Under the pieces are notes generated by a model. It searched no databases, had not been told where the DNA came from, and saw nothing but the letters and a program-made list of their open reading frames with translations. The position numbers were made by a program, and so were the translations under genes. From Haloarcula sebkhae (GTDB lineage Archaea > Halobacteriota > Halobacteria > Halobacteriales > Haloarculaceae), in NCBI RefSeq assembly GCF_014647415.1, contig NZ_BMPD01000002.1, positions 648,324-712,323 on the forward strand: a DNA stretch of 64,000 nucleotides, read 5' to 3'. Shown here piece by piece: positions 34,317 through 43,004 of this stretch (position 1 is its first letter; every line of letters begins with the position of its first letter).

Positions 34317-35021
34317 CTAAAACCCGTAGTCAGCAGCCAGTACCGAGAGGGCCTGGAAGCCGCGGAAGCCGTAGCCGAAGATGATCGCGGCGGGGACGGC
34401 CCCGACGATTGCGGCGACCGGAAGCCGGATATTGTGGATCACGGCGGTGCCAAGCAGGTACAGCCCCGCGCCCCAGGCGGTGACGAGTACCCGGACCTCG
34501 GCGCTGGGCAGGCCCGCCAGCAGACAGGGGGCCATCGCGTAGCACATCACCTGCACAGTCTCACTGACGCCGCCGCGGTCCGACGCGACCGGAAGCAACA
34601 GCAGGGTCTGCAGTGCGGCCGTCAGATGCACCGTTGCCGGCGTGACGAACACGAGGATAGCAAACAGCGCCAGCACCGCGACGCCGGGCGAGAAGCCGCC
34701 GATAGCTGGGTAATCGAACGGCCCCGTGGACAGGAGCCCCCGCTCGGCCAGCTTGACGACAGCGTAGCGGCTCACTTCCTCAAAGAGGACCACCGTCGCC
34801 GCGAACACCAGCCCCGGTGCTTGGTCACCCGGCGCGACGCCGGTGCGGAAAAAGCGCCGCGGACGGCTGAGTATTTCTACCCACGCACGCACCAGTGCGA
34901 CTGGCCCGCGGTCCCGGCCACCGGTCGGATTCTCGACCCACTGAGTCACGCCGGGAACTTGGGCGCGAGACGGTTTGACCGTTTCCTTCTCTCGGTCAGT
35001 GGCCCCGTCCGGCTCGGACAC
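34317..35021 (-). CDS. Yip1 family membrane protein
   Basis: The product has the haloarchaeal Yip1 signature VTQWVENPTGGRDRG near its start, then ARAWVEILSRPRRFFRTGV, and five or so membrane segments from about residue 70 to the end (VFAATVVLFEEV, VAVLALFAILVF, VIHNIRLPVAAIVGAVPAAI). Yip1 proteins act in vesicle traffic in eukaryotes, and the prokaryotic role is unknown. A GTG at 34949 (VTQWVEN) matches the start seen in many relatives and may be the true one. The ATG at 35021 adds 24 polar residues. The gene is 18 bases downstream of the flavin reductase. Confidence 0.8.
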   Translation of the reverse strand: MSEPDGATDREKETVKPSRAQVPGVTQWVENPTGGRDRGPVALVRAWVEILSRPRRFFRTGVAPGDQAPGLVFAATVVLFEEVSRYAVVKLAERGLLSTGPFDYPAIGGFSPGVAVLALFAILVFVTPATVHLTAALQTLLLLPVASDRGGVSETVQVMCYAMAPCLLAGLPSAEVRVLVTAWGAGLYLLGTAVIHNIRLPVAAIVGAVPAAIIFGYGFRGFQALSVLAADYGF

Positions 35022-35039
35022 GCACAGCGGTCCTCGCGG

Positions 35040-35618
35040 CTAATCGTCCGCTCCGATATTCTCCGTACTCTCGAAACACGCCGGGTCCGGCTCGATGTTC
35101 GCGTACTGGACCGCTTCCTCACCGAGCGTCGTCACGCGGTCTTCGATGTCGGCGTCAGTTATCCGGCCGTCAGCGATGTGATTGTGCGCGTTCGGAATCG
35201 CTGCCTGATGCGGGATGACCCAGCAGTTCAGCGCCCGACAGACCGAGCGGAGGTGTTCGAGCGCAGTGATGGGAAAGCCCCCGCCGGCGACCGCTAGCAA
35301 CCCGACCGTCTTGTGTTCGAACTCGTCGAAGCCACAGTAGTCGAGTGCGTTCTTCAGCACGCCGGAATAGGACCCGTGATACACCGGCGTCCCCAGCAAA
35401 ATCGAATCAGCTGCGTGGATGCTGTCAGCGAACTCGACGGCGTCGCCTGCCTCGCGGTGGTCGGCATCGAACACCGGCAGGTCGAACTCACGGAGATCGA
35501 GCAGTTCCGTCGTCGCCCCCAACTCCTCGGCAGCGGCGAGCGCGCGCTCGATACCGACTCTGGTGTAGCTCTGGTCTCTGAGACTGCCGACGACACCGAC
35601 GACGTGTGGTTCGGACAT
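35040..35618 (-). CDS. NADPH-dependent FMN reductase family flavoprotein
   Basis: The 192-residue protein is flavodoxin-like: VVGVVGSLRDQSYTR (the FMN phosphate loop GSLR), LLGTPVYHGSYSGVLKNALDYCG and VGLLAVAGGGFP. This is the NAD(P)H-dependent FMN reductase/azoreductase (SsuE/ArsH-like) group. The physiological acceptor is unknown. The ATG at 35618 begins the fold; the longer open frame to 35795 is rejected as non-coding. It is followed on the same strand by the Yip1 gene. Confidence 0.88.
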   Translation of the reverse strand: MSEPHVVGVVGSLRDQSYTRVGIERALAAAEELGATTELLDLREFDLPVFDADHREAGDAVEFADSIHAADSILLGTPVYHGSYSGVLKNALDYCGFDEFEHKTVGLLAVAGGGFPITALEHLRSVCRALNCWVIPHQAAIPNAHNHIADGRITDADIEDRVTTLGEEAVQYANIEPDPACFESTENIGADD

Positions 35619-35727
35619 GGCGGCTCTATGGAGTCGGGCCGGTATATCGATGGGGGTGACGAGGCGCACCGCTTGGCTCGGTTCCCCTGCCAGTCTGTCA
35701 CGACTACGGTGGGTATCTGGCCACCGC

Positions 35728-35898
35728 TCAGTTGTCGTGGTACACGTAGAGGAGGTTCGGATACGGGATGTATGCGACGCGTTCCAACCCGCCACCGCTG
35801 ACCTCTTTTTTCAGATGAACGCCGTTCGACCCCTCGACCACATCGTGAATGTTCTTGATTTCGGTGCCGTCACTCAACTCAGCTGTCATGTGTGACAT
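35728..35898 (-). CDS. Small protein (56 residues)
   Basis: A minus-strand frame from ATG 35898 to TGA 35728-35730 encodes 56 residues: MSHMTAELSDGTEIKNIHDV, then EGSNGVHLKKEVSG and a hydrophobic-aromatic end VAYIPYPNLLYVYHDN. The alternating polar and hydrophobic pattern looks like a small beta protein, and third-position usage is haloarchaeal. I do not recognise a family. An internal ATG at 35889 is a possible start. It lies between the MamA-like gene and the flavin reductase, all on the minus strand. Confidence 0.6.
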   Translation of the reverse strand: MSHMTAELSDGTEIKNIHDVVEGSNGVHLKKEVSGGGLERVAYIPYPNLLYVYHDN

Positions 35899-36025
35899 TA
35901 CACAGCCTACGCACCCTGGTCGTAAAGCGCCCCGGGCTGTGCGTGGTCGACAATAGCAGTCGCTAAAAGCAGTCCGGATTGCGCGTGGTTCGCTAGCGTG
36001 GGCGGCTGGAAAAGGTGTCCGTGGC

Positions 36026-36472
36026 TCAGGAGCCGAGTTGAATCTTCTCGGACGACGCCTCCTCGCGGGAGCGGTGGCCGAGGTCCGCTTTCAGCGCCTC
36101 GATAGCCTCCTCCGGGTCGGTTTCCGAATCAAAGACCCGGTCGAAACCGAGCGCTTTGAACGTCTCGCGCGTCTCCTCGAAAGAGTCCTGCCCGACAGCG
36201 AGATTGCCGCCGATGTAGGTCGTCACGTCCAGCCCGGCCTCGTTGATCTGCTGTTGGAACCCCTGGCAGTCCTGCTCGGCGTGACCGTACAGTGACGAGA
36301 CGAGTATCGCTTCGGCGTCGTGTTCATCCGCGGCGTCGATGAACTCCGACTGGGACGACTGGACACCGAGGTTGATTACGTCGAACCCGGCCGCTTCGAA
36401 GGCTCGCTCCAGAATCGTAATCCCAACGACGTGCGCGTCGGAGCCGATGACACCGAGGATGACTGTCCTCAT
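36026..36472 (-). CDS. mamA: Glutamate (methylaspartate) mutase small subunit, B12-binding
   Basis: The 148-residue protein has the cobalamin-binding fold with DAHVVG (12-17; the His is the lower axial ligand of B12), ILVSSLYGH and IGGNLAVG. It matches the S subunit (MamA/GlmS) of glutamate mutase, which with the E subunit converts glutamate to 3-methylaspartate in the methylaspartate cycle of Haloarcula-type archaea. The large subunit and methylaspartate lyase are not in this window. A TATA-like GGTTTATGT at 36498-36506 lies about 30 bases upstream. The family is firm; the partner is inferred. Confidence 0.88.
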   Translation of the reverse strand: MRTVILGVIGSDAHVVGITILERAFEAAGFDVINLGVQSSQSEFIDAADEHDAEAILVSSLYGHAEQDCQGFQQQINEAGLDVTTYIGGNLAVGQDSFEETRETFKALGFDRVFDSETDPEEAIEALKADLGHRSREEASSEKIQLGS

Positions 36473-36497
36473 ACAAGACCACCAATGGGTGTCAACT

Positions 36498-36506
36498 ACA
36501 TAAACC
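36498..36506 (-). promoter_or_regulatory. TATA-like box of the mamA gene
   Basis: On the minus strand GGTTTATGT is centred about 30 bases before the ATG at 36472, suitable for a near-leaderless transcript. Confidence 0.4.
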
Positions 36507-36720
36507 TAATGATAAACCATGATAGATCGTGAGAACGGTTCACACACTGGGGAGAGGATATTAGCCATGATAGCACAAACGGACCGATAGACACAGCATC
36601 TATGGTACGCGACACGCCTCAGCCTCTGTCCGAGCCTCGGGTACTGCGCCGCCTATCGCGCCAGTCCACACACTGTGGCGCCCGCTTGGAACCACCCCTC
36701 TGTCCGTCGTCGGGACACGC

Positions 36721-37260
36721 ATGACGACCATCCGCCGAGCCTTCGACGCCGACGCCGACGGCATCCGCCGGGTCGCGCGGGCGGCGTGGCACGACGCCTA
36801 CGACTCGCTTGATTCCGACGTCATCGACGAGACGATATCCGACTGGTACGCCGACCCGCTGGGCAGCGCGCTCCACGGGTGGGCTGGCGGCGTCCCCGCC
36901 AACGACCTCGACGATATCGAAGCGACGCTCCTGGTCGCCGAGCAGGATGGCGAAATCATCGGCTTCACACAGGGTATCACCATGCCCACGATGGGAACGA
37001 TGTTGCGGCTGTACGTCCACCCGGACCACCACGGGGAGGGTGTCGGGACGGCGCTGTACGACCGACTCGAAGACATCTTTCTGGAACACGGCGTCGAGCA
37101 GTTCCGGGCGCTCGACCTGGCCTCGAACGACCGGAGCCGGGAGTTCTTCGAGAACCTCGGCTTCGAACGGACGAATATTCGCACGCTTACTATCGGCGGC
37201 GATCCCTACGACGAAGCTGTGTATTCTCGCAAGCTATCGCCCGAAGAAGGGGACGACTAG
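36721..37260 (+). CDS. GNAT family N-acetyltransferase
   Basis: The 179-residue protein has the GNAT fold with the acetyl-CoA pyrophosphate loop (VHPDHHGEGVGTAL, Q/RxxGxG/A) and motif B (LDLASNDRSREFFENLGFERT). It begins MTTIRRAFDADADGIRRVARA, the usual first strand and helix. The acceptor is unknown. The stop is 40 bases before the convergent MutY gene's end. Confidence 0.87.
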   Translation: MTTIRRAFDADADGIRRVARAAWHDAYDSLDSDVIDETISDWYADPLGSALHGWAGGVPANDLDDIEATLLVAEQDGEIIGFTQGITMPTMGTMLRLYVHPDHHGEGVGTALYDRLEDIFLEHGVEQFRALDLASNDRSREFFENLGFERTNIRTLTIGGDPYDEAVYSRKLSPEEGDD

Positions 37261-37300
37261 CAGCGGGGAGTCACCTGCGTGTCATATGAAAATCAAGCGG

Positions 37301-38236
37301 TTACCGCTGCAGGCGGGCGACCCGTTCCCCCCCGCTGTCGTCGACATCGACCAGTCCGTCATCGGCTAAATCCGCAAGCAGCCCGCGGAGCCACTCCCGG
37401 CCGTACTCTCCCTCAGGTGCGTAGTCAACGCGCACACGCGGCCCCAGCTGGTCCAGTTGCAGTTCGTCGTACTCCTTGAGCGCCGAAATGACGCGGCCAC
37501 GCATCTGTCGACGGCTCCCCTCGAACTCGGGCTGGGTCGGGACATCCGGCGCGGTGAAATCGCCCGTCTCGTAGGCTGAACACCACTCGCGCCAGGGGCA
37601 CTGTGCGCCGTCACAGTCCGGCGTCTTTTCGCAGGCGACACCGCCCAGTTCCATGATAGCGTTGTTCCAGACCCGCGACTGCCCTGCTGGCATGAGCGTG
37701 CCCGCAGCCGCTTCAAACGCCGAATCGTCGTCTGGCACATCGAAGGCGCGATACAGGACGCGTTTGACGTTCGTATCGACGACGGCGTTCCCGTTGTTGA
37801 ACGCGAAGGAAGCGACGGCGTTGGCGGTGTATGGGCCGACGCCCATCAGATCGCTGAGGCCGTCCGGGTCCCGGGGCCACTCACCGTCGTAGTCCTCGAC
37901 CACTTGGTTGGCCGCCTCGTGGAGGTACTTCGCCCGGTTGTTGTATCCCAGCGAGTGGCTGGTCCAGAAACCCACCACGTCCGAACGGTCAGCCTCGGCC
38001 AGCGCCGCCGCGGTCGGCCAGCGGTCCAGAAAGTCCTCCCAGGCGTCGACGACCCTGTCCAATTGTGTCTGCTGGCTCATCACCTCGGAAACGAGGATCT
38101 CGTAGGGGTCTGTCGTCTCCCGCCACGGGTACGAGCGGTGGTCCGCCTCGTACCACTCCACGAGTGCGTCCTGGACAGCCGACGGGTCCGCGGGCACGCC
38201 GCCCGGACGGTCCGTCGCTGTCGACTGGTCAGTCAT
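37301..38236 (-). CDS. mutY: A/G-specific adenine DNA glycosylase MutY
   Basis: The 311-residue protein is a HhH-GPD DNA glycosylase: SEVMSQQTQLDRV (catalytic Glu), a helix-hairpin-helix LMGVGPYTANAVASF, the catalytic Asp in VVDTNVKRV and a 4Fe-4S cluster (CEKTPDCDGAQCPWREWC). It removes adenine opposite 8-oxoguanine. It is shorter than bacterial MutY and lacks the full C-terminal MutT-like domain; the last 60 residues instead resemble a winged helix. The gene appears monocistronic. Confidence 0.92.
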   Translation of the reverse strand: MTDQSTATDRPGGVPADPSAVQDALVEWYEADHRSYPWRETTDPYEILVSEVMSQQTQLDRVVDAWEDFLDRWPTAAALAEADRSDVVGFWTSHSLGYNNRAKYLHEAANQVVEDYDGEWPRDPDGLSDLMGVGPYTANAVASFAFNNGNAVVDTNVKRVLYRAFDVPDDDSAFEAAAGTLMPAGQSRVWNNAIMELGGVACEKTPDCDGAQCPWREWCSAYETGDFTAPDVPTQPEFEGSRRQMRGRVISALKEYDELQLDQLGPRVRVDYAPEGEYGREWLRGLLADLADDGLVDVDDSGGERVARLQR

Positions 38237-38357
38237 ACCCCCGTTTGGCTCCGTCCTGATTTGTGCGTGGCGGTCGTTGCTGCTCGTCGAGGACTGTGCG
38301 TCTGGAAAGAATCATCGCCCGAAGTGGAATCCATCTCCCAAGGCACAACCGGTAGTG

Positions 38358-40262
38358 TCAGTCGTCAGCGTCGGATCGTCCCCACTCGAACTCGGTTCCG
38401 TACCAGTCCGGTTCGTCCTCGCTGAACACGTCCGCGAACACGAACATCGCGCCGTCGGGGTAGGTCGTATCGATGTACACCCGCCAGCCGTGGGCCTCCG
38501 CGATGGTCTTGACGATAGAGAGGCCGAGCCCGGTTCCGTCCTCGCTCGTCGTGTGGCCGTACTCGAAAATGTTGTCGACCGCGTCGGTCGGTATCCCAGG
38601 CCCGTCGTCGGCAACGTAGAAGCCGTGTTCCGTCAGCCCGACCGTGACAGTCACGTCCGGGCCGACGTGGTCGATGGCGTTTCGAAACAGGTTCTCGAGG
38701 GCTCGCAGTAGCCGTGCCCGGTCAGCATCGATGGTTCGGCTGCCCGCGACTTCGATGCTGGCGCGTTTGTTGTCGATGTTGTCCCACGCATCGGTGACGA
38801 CGGCCTCTAGCGGAACCGGGGCCGTCTCCTCGACGCTTGCGCCCTTTCTCGTCAGCGTCAACACGTCGTCGATTATCGACTCGATACGGTCGTGTGCGTC
38901 TTCGAGTTTCTCGATGTGGGACTGGAGGTCGGCCGAGTCCGTCTCCGGGTCCGACAACCGCGTCGCCAGCAGTTCGACGTGGCCGCGGGCGACCGTCAGC
39001 GGGTTCCGGAGGTCGTGGCTCAGCGTCGACGCGAACTCGTCCAGCCGCTCGTTCTGGCGTTCGAGTTCGTGGCTCGACCGCTCGGCCTCTTCACGAGCCG
39101 CCTGGGCCTGTCGGATCTGACTCCGGAGCGTGTCCCGCATGTTTTCGAAGGCGTCGTACAGCCGCCCAATCTCGTCCTTCCGAACTGTCGAGATGTCGAC
39201 GCCGAGGTCACCCTGTTTCATCGCCTGCGTTCGGTCGCGGAGCTGTACCAACGGTCGCACCGTGTGCCGTCCGAAAAGGTACCCTGCGACGCCCAGTGAG
39301 ACGACTGCCGTCCCGATGACAGCGAGAAATCCCAGACGGACGAGTCGGCCTGTCCCGTACAACGACTCGCGCTCAGCGCTCGTCGCGACCACCCACGACG
39401 TGCCGTTGACAGGTGTGTACGTTGTGACATGGGACCCAGTTTCGATAGTCGTCGTTTGGCCCGCTGTTGCGGCCCGGAGGCCGTCCTGACTGATCGGTAC
39501 GGAACTGCTCTGACCGTCAATAAGCGGGTCCCCGTCCCCGGTGAACAGTTGCGTCTCGAACCCGCTGCGCCCATCGTCAAGCTGCTCAATTGGGACCCGG
39601 GCAACCAGCACTAGTACTCCGTCGCCATCGGAGACGGGCGTTACGAACGCCATCGAGTGGCCGTCACCGTCCGCATATGCCGTCGATTGTACTACTGTCT
39701 CGGTATCTGTGGTGTCGTTCATCGCCGCCATCACGGGAGACTCCCACGCGGGTTCGACCGCCCACGGAGACCGGCCTTCTGTACTCGTCCCAGTGCTCGC
39801 GACGACTATCTGAGAGTCGTCAACGGTGGAGACGTAGTGGAGCGAACGAATCTGTGACGACTCTGCCGTGGCTGCTGTGGTAAGATACTGTCTGATATCT
39901 GCGGGCGTCCCAGTGCCGTACACCCCTGAGGCTGCGATAGCGATTGCCTCCGTCTCGGTGGTTGATCGCCACTGCTCGATACTGTCGGCACGATGCGTAG
40001 CCGACGTTTCAAGATCCGTCGCCGCGTCGCTGACGACCCGTTCCTGTATCAGGGAGTAACTACCGAAGCCGACGGCTGCGAGTACGACGATGATTACTGC
40101 CAGCGCGACAGCGAACTTCGCCGCGTAGTTACGCGTGTACACGTCCGGGAGGACTGCGTGAAGCCGCTCTCGCAGCCCGTCGGACTGGCTGGACGCTGCT
40201 GTCTTGTCCCCACCACCTGTCATTATCTGATCTGAATCTGTCAGTAGTTGACCGCTACCCAT
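38358..40262 (-). CDS. Membrane sensor histidine kinase with extracellular domain and HAMP
   Basis: The 634-residue kinase has a first membrane helix (about 48-70), an extracellular sensor of some 220 residues (dCache-like in length and pattern), a second membrane helix (about 298-318), a HAMP domain, a coiled stretch, HisKA with LSHDLRNPL (about 410-420) and HATPase_c (ENLFRNAIDHV, DDGPGIP, GTGLGLSIVKTI). It probably reads an external small molecule. No response regulator is adjacent. A TTG at 40274 could add four residues, but the ATG at 40262 lies about 24 bases after a good TATA box, so a leaderless transcript is likely. Confidence 0.88.
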   Translation of the reverse strand: MGSGQLLTDSDQIMTGGGDKTAASSQSDGLRERLHAVLPDVYTRNYAAKFAVALAVIIVVLAAVGFGSYSLIQERVVSDAATDLETSATHRADSIEQWRSTTETEAIAIAASGVYGTGTPADIRQYLTTAATAESSQIRSLHYVSTVDDSQIVVASTGTSTEGRSPWAVEPAWESPVMAAMNDTTDTETVVQSTAYADGDGHSMAFVTPVSDGDGVLVLVARVPIEQLDDGRSGFETQLFTGDGDPLIDGQSSSVPISQDGLRAATAGQTTTIETGSHVTTYTPVNGTSWVVATSAERESLYGTGRLVRLGFLAVIGTAVVSLGVAGYLFGRHTVRPLVQLRDRTQAMKQGDLGVDISTVRKDEIGRLYDAFENMRDTLRSQIRQAQAAREEAERSSHELERQNERLDEFASTLSHDLRNPLTVARGHVELLATRLSDPETDSADLQSHIEKLEDAHDRIESIIDDVLTLTRKGASVEETAPVPLEAVVTDAWDNIDNKRASIEVAGSRTIDADRARLLRALENLFRNAIDHVGPDVTVTVGLTEHGFYVADDGPGIPTDAVDNIFEYGHTTSEDGTGLGLSIVKTIAEAHGWRVYIDTTYPDGAMFVFADVFSEDEPDWYGTEFEWGRSDADD

Positions 40263-40280
40263 CGTTATGTTCAACCCATG

Positions 40281-40289
40281 ATATAATTT
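40281..40289 (-). promoter_or_regulatory. TATA box of the sensor kinase gene
   Basis: AAATTATAT on the minus strand is centred 23-24 bases before the ATG at 40262, a classic spacing for a leaderless haloarchaeal transcript. Confidence 0.55.
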
Positions 40290-40381
40290 ATCATATGTAA
40301 TACTCGCAGGGACACGTGTTTCGACGGAGCGGCCCCAGACGAGTCGTAAGGGGTTTCCTCGCGCTCATCGTCCCCTTTCGT

Positions 40382-40708
40382 ATGAGCCTCGACGATCTAC
40401 AGGATGATATCGAAGCGGCGTACAGCGACTTCGACGACGAGTTCGAGCTGTCGATCGACCGCGAGACGCGTAACGAACTCGCGATGCTGTCAGTCGCACT
40501 CGACCCGGACGACCCGGACGAACTCATCAGGCGCGCGGTGCATATGCTGTTTCAGTCGACGGTCGACCGTGGAACGCTGGATTTCCACCTCCGATCGAGT
40601 TACGACTGCACGTACGACGAGTACCTCTCGGGGATGACCTTCGACCAGATGACCGGGAACGACTTCCCCCAGCAACAGGACAAGGACGACCGGCGCTACC
40701 AGTTTTAA
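40382..40708 (+). CDS. Conserved acidic protein of unknown function
   Basis: The 108-residue protein (MSLDDLQDDIEAAYSDFDDEFEL, LDPDDPDELIRRAVHMLFQSTVDRG, CTYDEYLSGMTFDQM) is acidic and helical with no membrane segment. The middle resembles a short ribbon-helix or dimerisation pattern seen in many haloarchaeal small proteins, but I do not recognise a family. It starts at the ATG at 40382, divergent from the sensor kinase. Its stop overlaps that of the convergent transporter gene by 4 bases (TTAA at 40705-40708). Confidence 0.72.
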   Translation: MSLDDLQDDIEAAYSDFDDEFELSIDRETRNELAMLSVALDPDDPDELIRRAVHMLFQSTVDRGTLDFHLRSSYDCTYDEYLSGMTFDQMTGNDFPQQQDKDDRRYQF

Positions 40709-41979
40709 ACGAAGAGCCCCAGCGCCAGCACCGTTGCGACACCCAGAACCACCGAACTCCAGAACGCGACGCGCGTGGCGAAGGCTCGGTTCGGTCCCGG
40801 GGCAGTCAACGCTGCTTTGACCATGATACTGGCCGCCGTCGCGGCGAGGATAGCAAGCATCGCCGTCGGCCCGTCGATAGCGCCGCCGCGGTACAGCAAC
40901 ACGGCCGAGGTCGTCGCCCCGGCGCTGGAGACCAGTCCGCTGAGCGCCGACGTGATGTAGAGACCCGTCGTTCCGAACTGCGTCTCCGCGAACCCCCCAG
41001 CGACCACGACCAGCAGGAACACGCCGCCAAAGGCAAGTGCATTCCGTAAGGAGAACGGGCTTTCAAGACCCATATCGACTGTCTCAGCCCAGTCGGCGGT
41101 GTATGCAGCGACGGCGACGCTGCCGACGATAACGGCCCCCAGTGGAATGATTGCCTCTACCAAGACGCCACGCTCGAGCGTGAAGAACACGGTAATGAGA
41201 AGATTCCGGAGCGCCATCGCTGCGTCGGCTAGCAGAATCGCGGCAACGGCATACGAGGTTGCGTCCGGCCGCTGTCGGACGTGGTCGAGCATCGTGCCGA
41301 CGACCGCCGTCGACGACGCCAGGCCGCCGAAAAAACCGGTGACGGCGATGCCACGACCGCCGTACGTCTGGACGATAGCGTAGTTGACGATGCCGATGCC
41401 GGCGACGAACACCACCATCAGCCAGATAACGCGCAGTTCTACGGTCACGTCGACCAGTCCGCCGGGTAGCTCGACCGGTTCTGATGGGAGCAGCGGGTAG
41501 ATGACGAAGGCGATGATGGCGAACTCCGTCGCCGAACGCAGTTCCTCGCGGGAGAGTCCCCACGCCAAGGAGTGGAGTTCCCGCTTGAGCACCAGCAGCA
41601 GCGACGAGAAGACGGCGACCGAGACGCCTTCGAGGATGAACCCCTGTGCGACCAGCGCCCCGACGCCGTAGGCGACGAGCATCGACACAGATGTGGTCAG
41701 CGACAGCCCATCGTCTTCCGCATCGCCGAGGAGCCCCTGCACTGCGAGCAAAATCCCTTGTACGATGACCAGCACGCCACCGACGACGAGCAGTGCCTGG
41801 TTCTCGACCAGCGTAAACACCGCAGCGAGCAGGCTAATCAGCGCGAACGTCCGAATGCCGGCCGACTTCTGTGACCACTCCCGCTCTAGCCCGAGAAACA
41901 TCCCGAGCGCCCCCGCAAGCAGGATTCGAAACACAGTCGTCTGAATCGGCTCCGGGGATAGTTGCAAGAGGGTCGACAC
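40705..41979 (-). CDS. MgtC/SapB and DUF4010 membrane protein
   Basis: The 424-residue protein has an N-terminal MgtC/SapB-like domain (LLAGALGMFLGLEREW, SAGIRTFALISLL) and a C-terminal DUF4010 domain with conserved ITGFFGGLASSTAVV-type motif (VTGFFGGLASSTAVVGTM) and a second half repeat (LSGLVSSAGATTSAV). About 12 membrane segments are expected. The family is linked to divalent cation balance or general transport, but the substrate is unknown. Confidence 0.87.
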   Translation of the reverse strand: MSTLLQLSPEPIQTTVFRILLAGALGMFLGLEREWSQKSAGIRTFALISLLAAVFTLVENQALLVVGGVLVIVQGILLAVQGLLGDAEDDGLSLTTSVSMLVAYGVGALVAQGFILEGVSVAVFSSLLLVLKRELHSLAWGLSREELRSATEFAIIAFVIYPLLPSEPVELPGGLVDVTVELRVIWLMVVFVAGIGIVNYAIVQTYGGRGIAVTGFFGGLASSTAVVGTMLDHVRQRPDATSYAVAAILLADAAMALRNLLITVFFTLERGVLVEAIIPLGAVIVGSVAVAAYTADWAETVDMGLESPFSLRNALAFGGVFLLVVVAGGFAETQFGTTGLYITSALSGLVSSAGATTSAVLLYRGGAIDGPTAMLAILAATAASIMVKAALTAPGPNRAFATRVAFWSSVVLGVATVLALGLFV

Positions 41980-42102
41980 AGATGTGATACAGCAGGCGTG
42001 GGCTAAAGTGGTAGGGGGTCACGTCAGCCGGTATCTGTCGACTCACAGACCCAGTGCTACCAGCGAGACGACGGTCTCAGCACAATCGGCGCTGCGACGT
42101 TG

Positions 42103-42378
42103 TTATAGGTCGACGTACTGGTCTTCCCACTCGCGGCGTGCGTCTATCTCACGACGCCCGCGGCGCGTGAGCGTGTAGAAGTTGGTCCGGCGGTCGCGCT
42201 GCCCCTTCTCGACTAGTCCCTTGTCGACCAGGGTGTCGAGGTTCGGGTAGAGACGGCCGTGATGGATCTCCTTCTCGTAGTACGCTTCAAGCTCCTCCTT
42301 GATAGCTAAGCCGTGGGGTTCCTCTCTGCCAGCGATCACGTAGAGAAGGTCACGCTGGAATCCTGTCAAGTCGTGCAT
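42103..42378 (-). CDS. PadR family transcriptional regulator
   Basis: The 91-residue protein is a single PadR-type winged helix: LTGFQRDLLYVIAG, LAIKEELEAYYEKEIHHGRLYPNLDTLVDKGLVEKG and the wing NFYTLTRRGRREI. It lacks the large C-terminal helical domain of long PadR proteins. The target is unknown; a palindrome just upstream suggests autoregulation. Confidence 0.88.
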   Translation of the reverse strand: MHDLTGFQRDLLYVIAGREEPHGLAIKEELEAYYEKEIHHGRLYPNLDTLVDKGLVEKGQRDRRTNFYTLTRRGRREIDARREWEDQYVDL

Positions 42379-42400
42379 CGATTCACCTATGTAATGATTT

Positions 42401-42412
42401 AGTATCTATACT
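42401..42412. promoter_or_regulatory. Palindrome in the PadR promoter
   Basis: AGTAT-CT-ATACT lies 23-34 bases before the PadR start and overlaps TATA-like sequence. PadR proteins often bind such palindromes in their own promoter. Only the symmetry is seen here. Confidence 0.35.
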
Positions 42413-42636
42413 GTTAAATATATCGGCCCAGAGAATTTGATATATTTTCGTCAGTTCGGGGTGTCGAATTTTCTGCACATAGACTCTCAGTCAGCATTTT
42501 GTCCATATGGTAAATACAGTCAGTATATCATCATTCTCCGGAAACTGATGGCAACAGTATTAATTGTCACTGTAGAAAACAGTCAGCAGAACCATAGCTG
42601 TTTGAAGCCGAGGGAGTAGTCGGCCGCAACGTCACC

Positions 42637-42849
42637 GTGCGTATCTCAGAACGATGGTCGACGCCCCGAGAGACGGACCCGAGATTACGCTCAGCGCATG
42701 GACGGGGTCACGTCGCGCCGCCATCGAAGGTGGAGTTCGAGGTGAAAGCCGAGCACGAGTGCCCGGAGGGCGGCGACGGAGAGCTCAGCATCGGAGTCGA
42801 ACCGGGGTGGTCCGAGAGCGCGACAGAGACAGAGGGGTCTATCGAGTAA
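42637..42849 (+). pseudogene. Possible broken gene fragment
   Basis: One frame from 42654 starts in a protein-like way (MVDAPRDGPEITLSAW) and then turns Arg-rich. Another frame, ending at 42849, becomes protein-like at just that point (KVEFEVKAEHECPEGGDGELSIGVE) and is acidic like real haloarchaeal protein. A frameshift near 42710-42725 would join them into a product of about 65 residues. I do not recognise the family. This could also be chance. Confidence 0.3.
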
Positions 42850-42925
42850 GTCGTATCGTCCAGCAGTTCCTTTTCCGAGGAACAGAAATCTCTCGTCTTA
42901 GATCGTTTGCAGCGAAGTAAGTGGA

Positions 42926-43004
42926 AAGCGGTCGCGAAAAACGCGACCGCTTGCCGCCCTGAATTGGTCCCCGCTGACGCTTCGGCCCTCCAAGCGAAGC
43001 GTCA
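42926..43004. repeat. Two perfect inverted repeats in the intergenic region
   Basis: First stem: AAGCGGTCGCG at 42926-42936 pairs with 42942-42952, an 11-bp perfect stem with a loop of five A. Second stem: TGACGCTTCG at 42975-42984 pairs with 42995-43004, a 10-bp perfect stem with a 10-base loop. CCCC at 42969-42972 and GGGG at 43016-43019 could add an outer helix. No coding frame explains these. A TATA-like element at 43027-43036 could start a minus-strand RNA through both. Confidence 0.75.

Noticed and set aside
36602-36724. 40-codon plus-strand frame that overlaps the GNAT start
   Set aside because: Product is Arg/Pro/Ser-rich with little acidic content and no motif; likely chance.
42437-42619. 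60-codon frame in an AT-rich stretch
   Set aside because: Base composition and amino acids (Ile, Tyr, Asn, Lys) are unlike local genes, and there is no family signal; AT-rich sequence favours chance frames less, but no promoter or conservation clue is visible.
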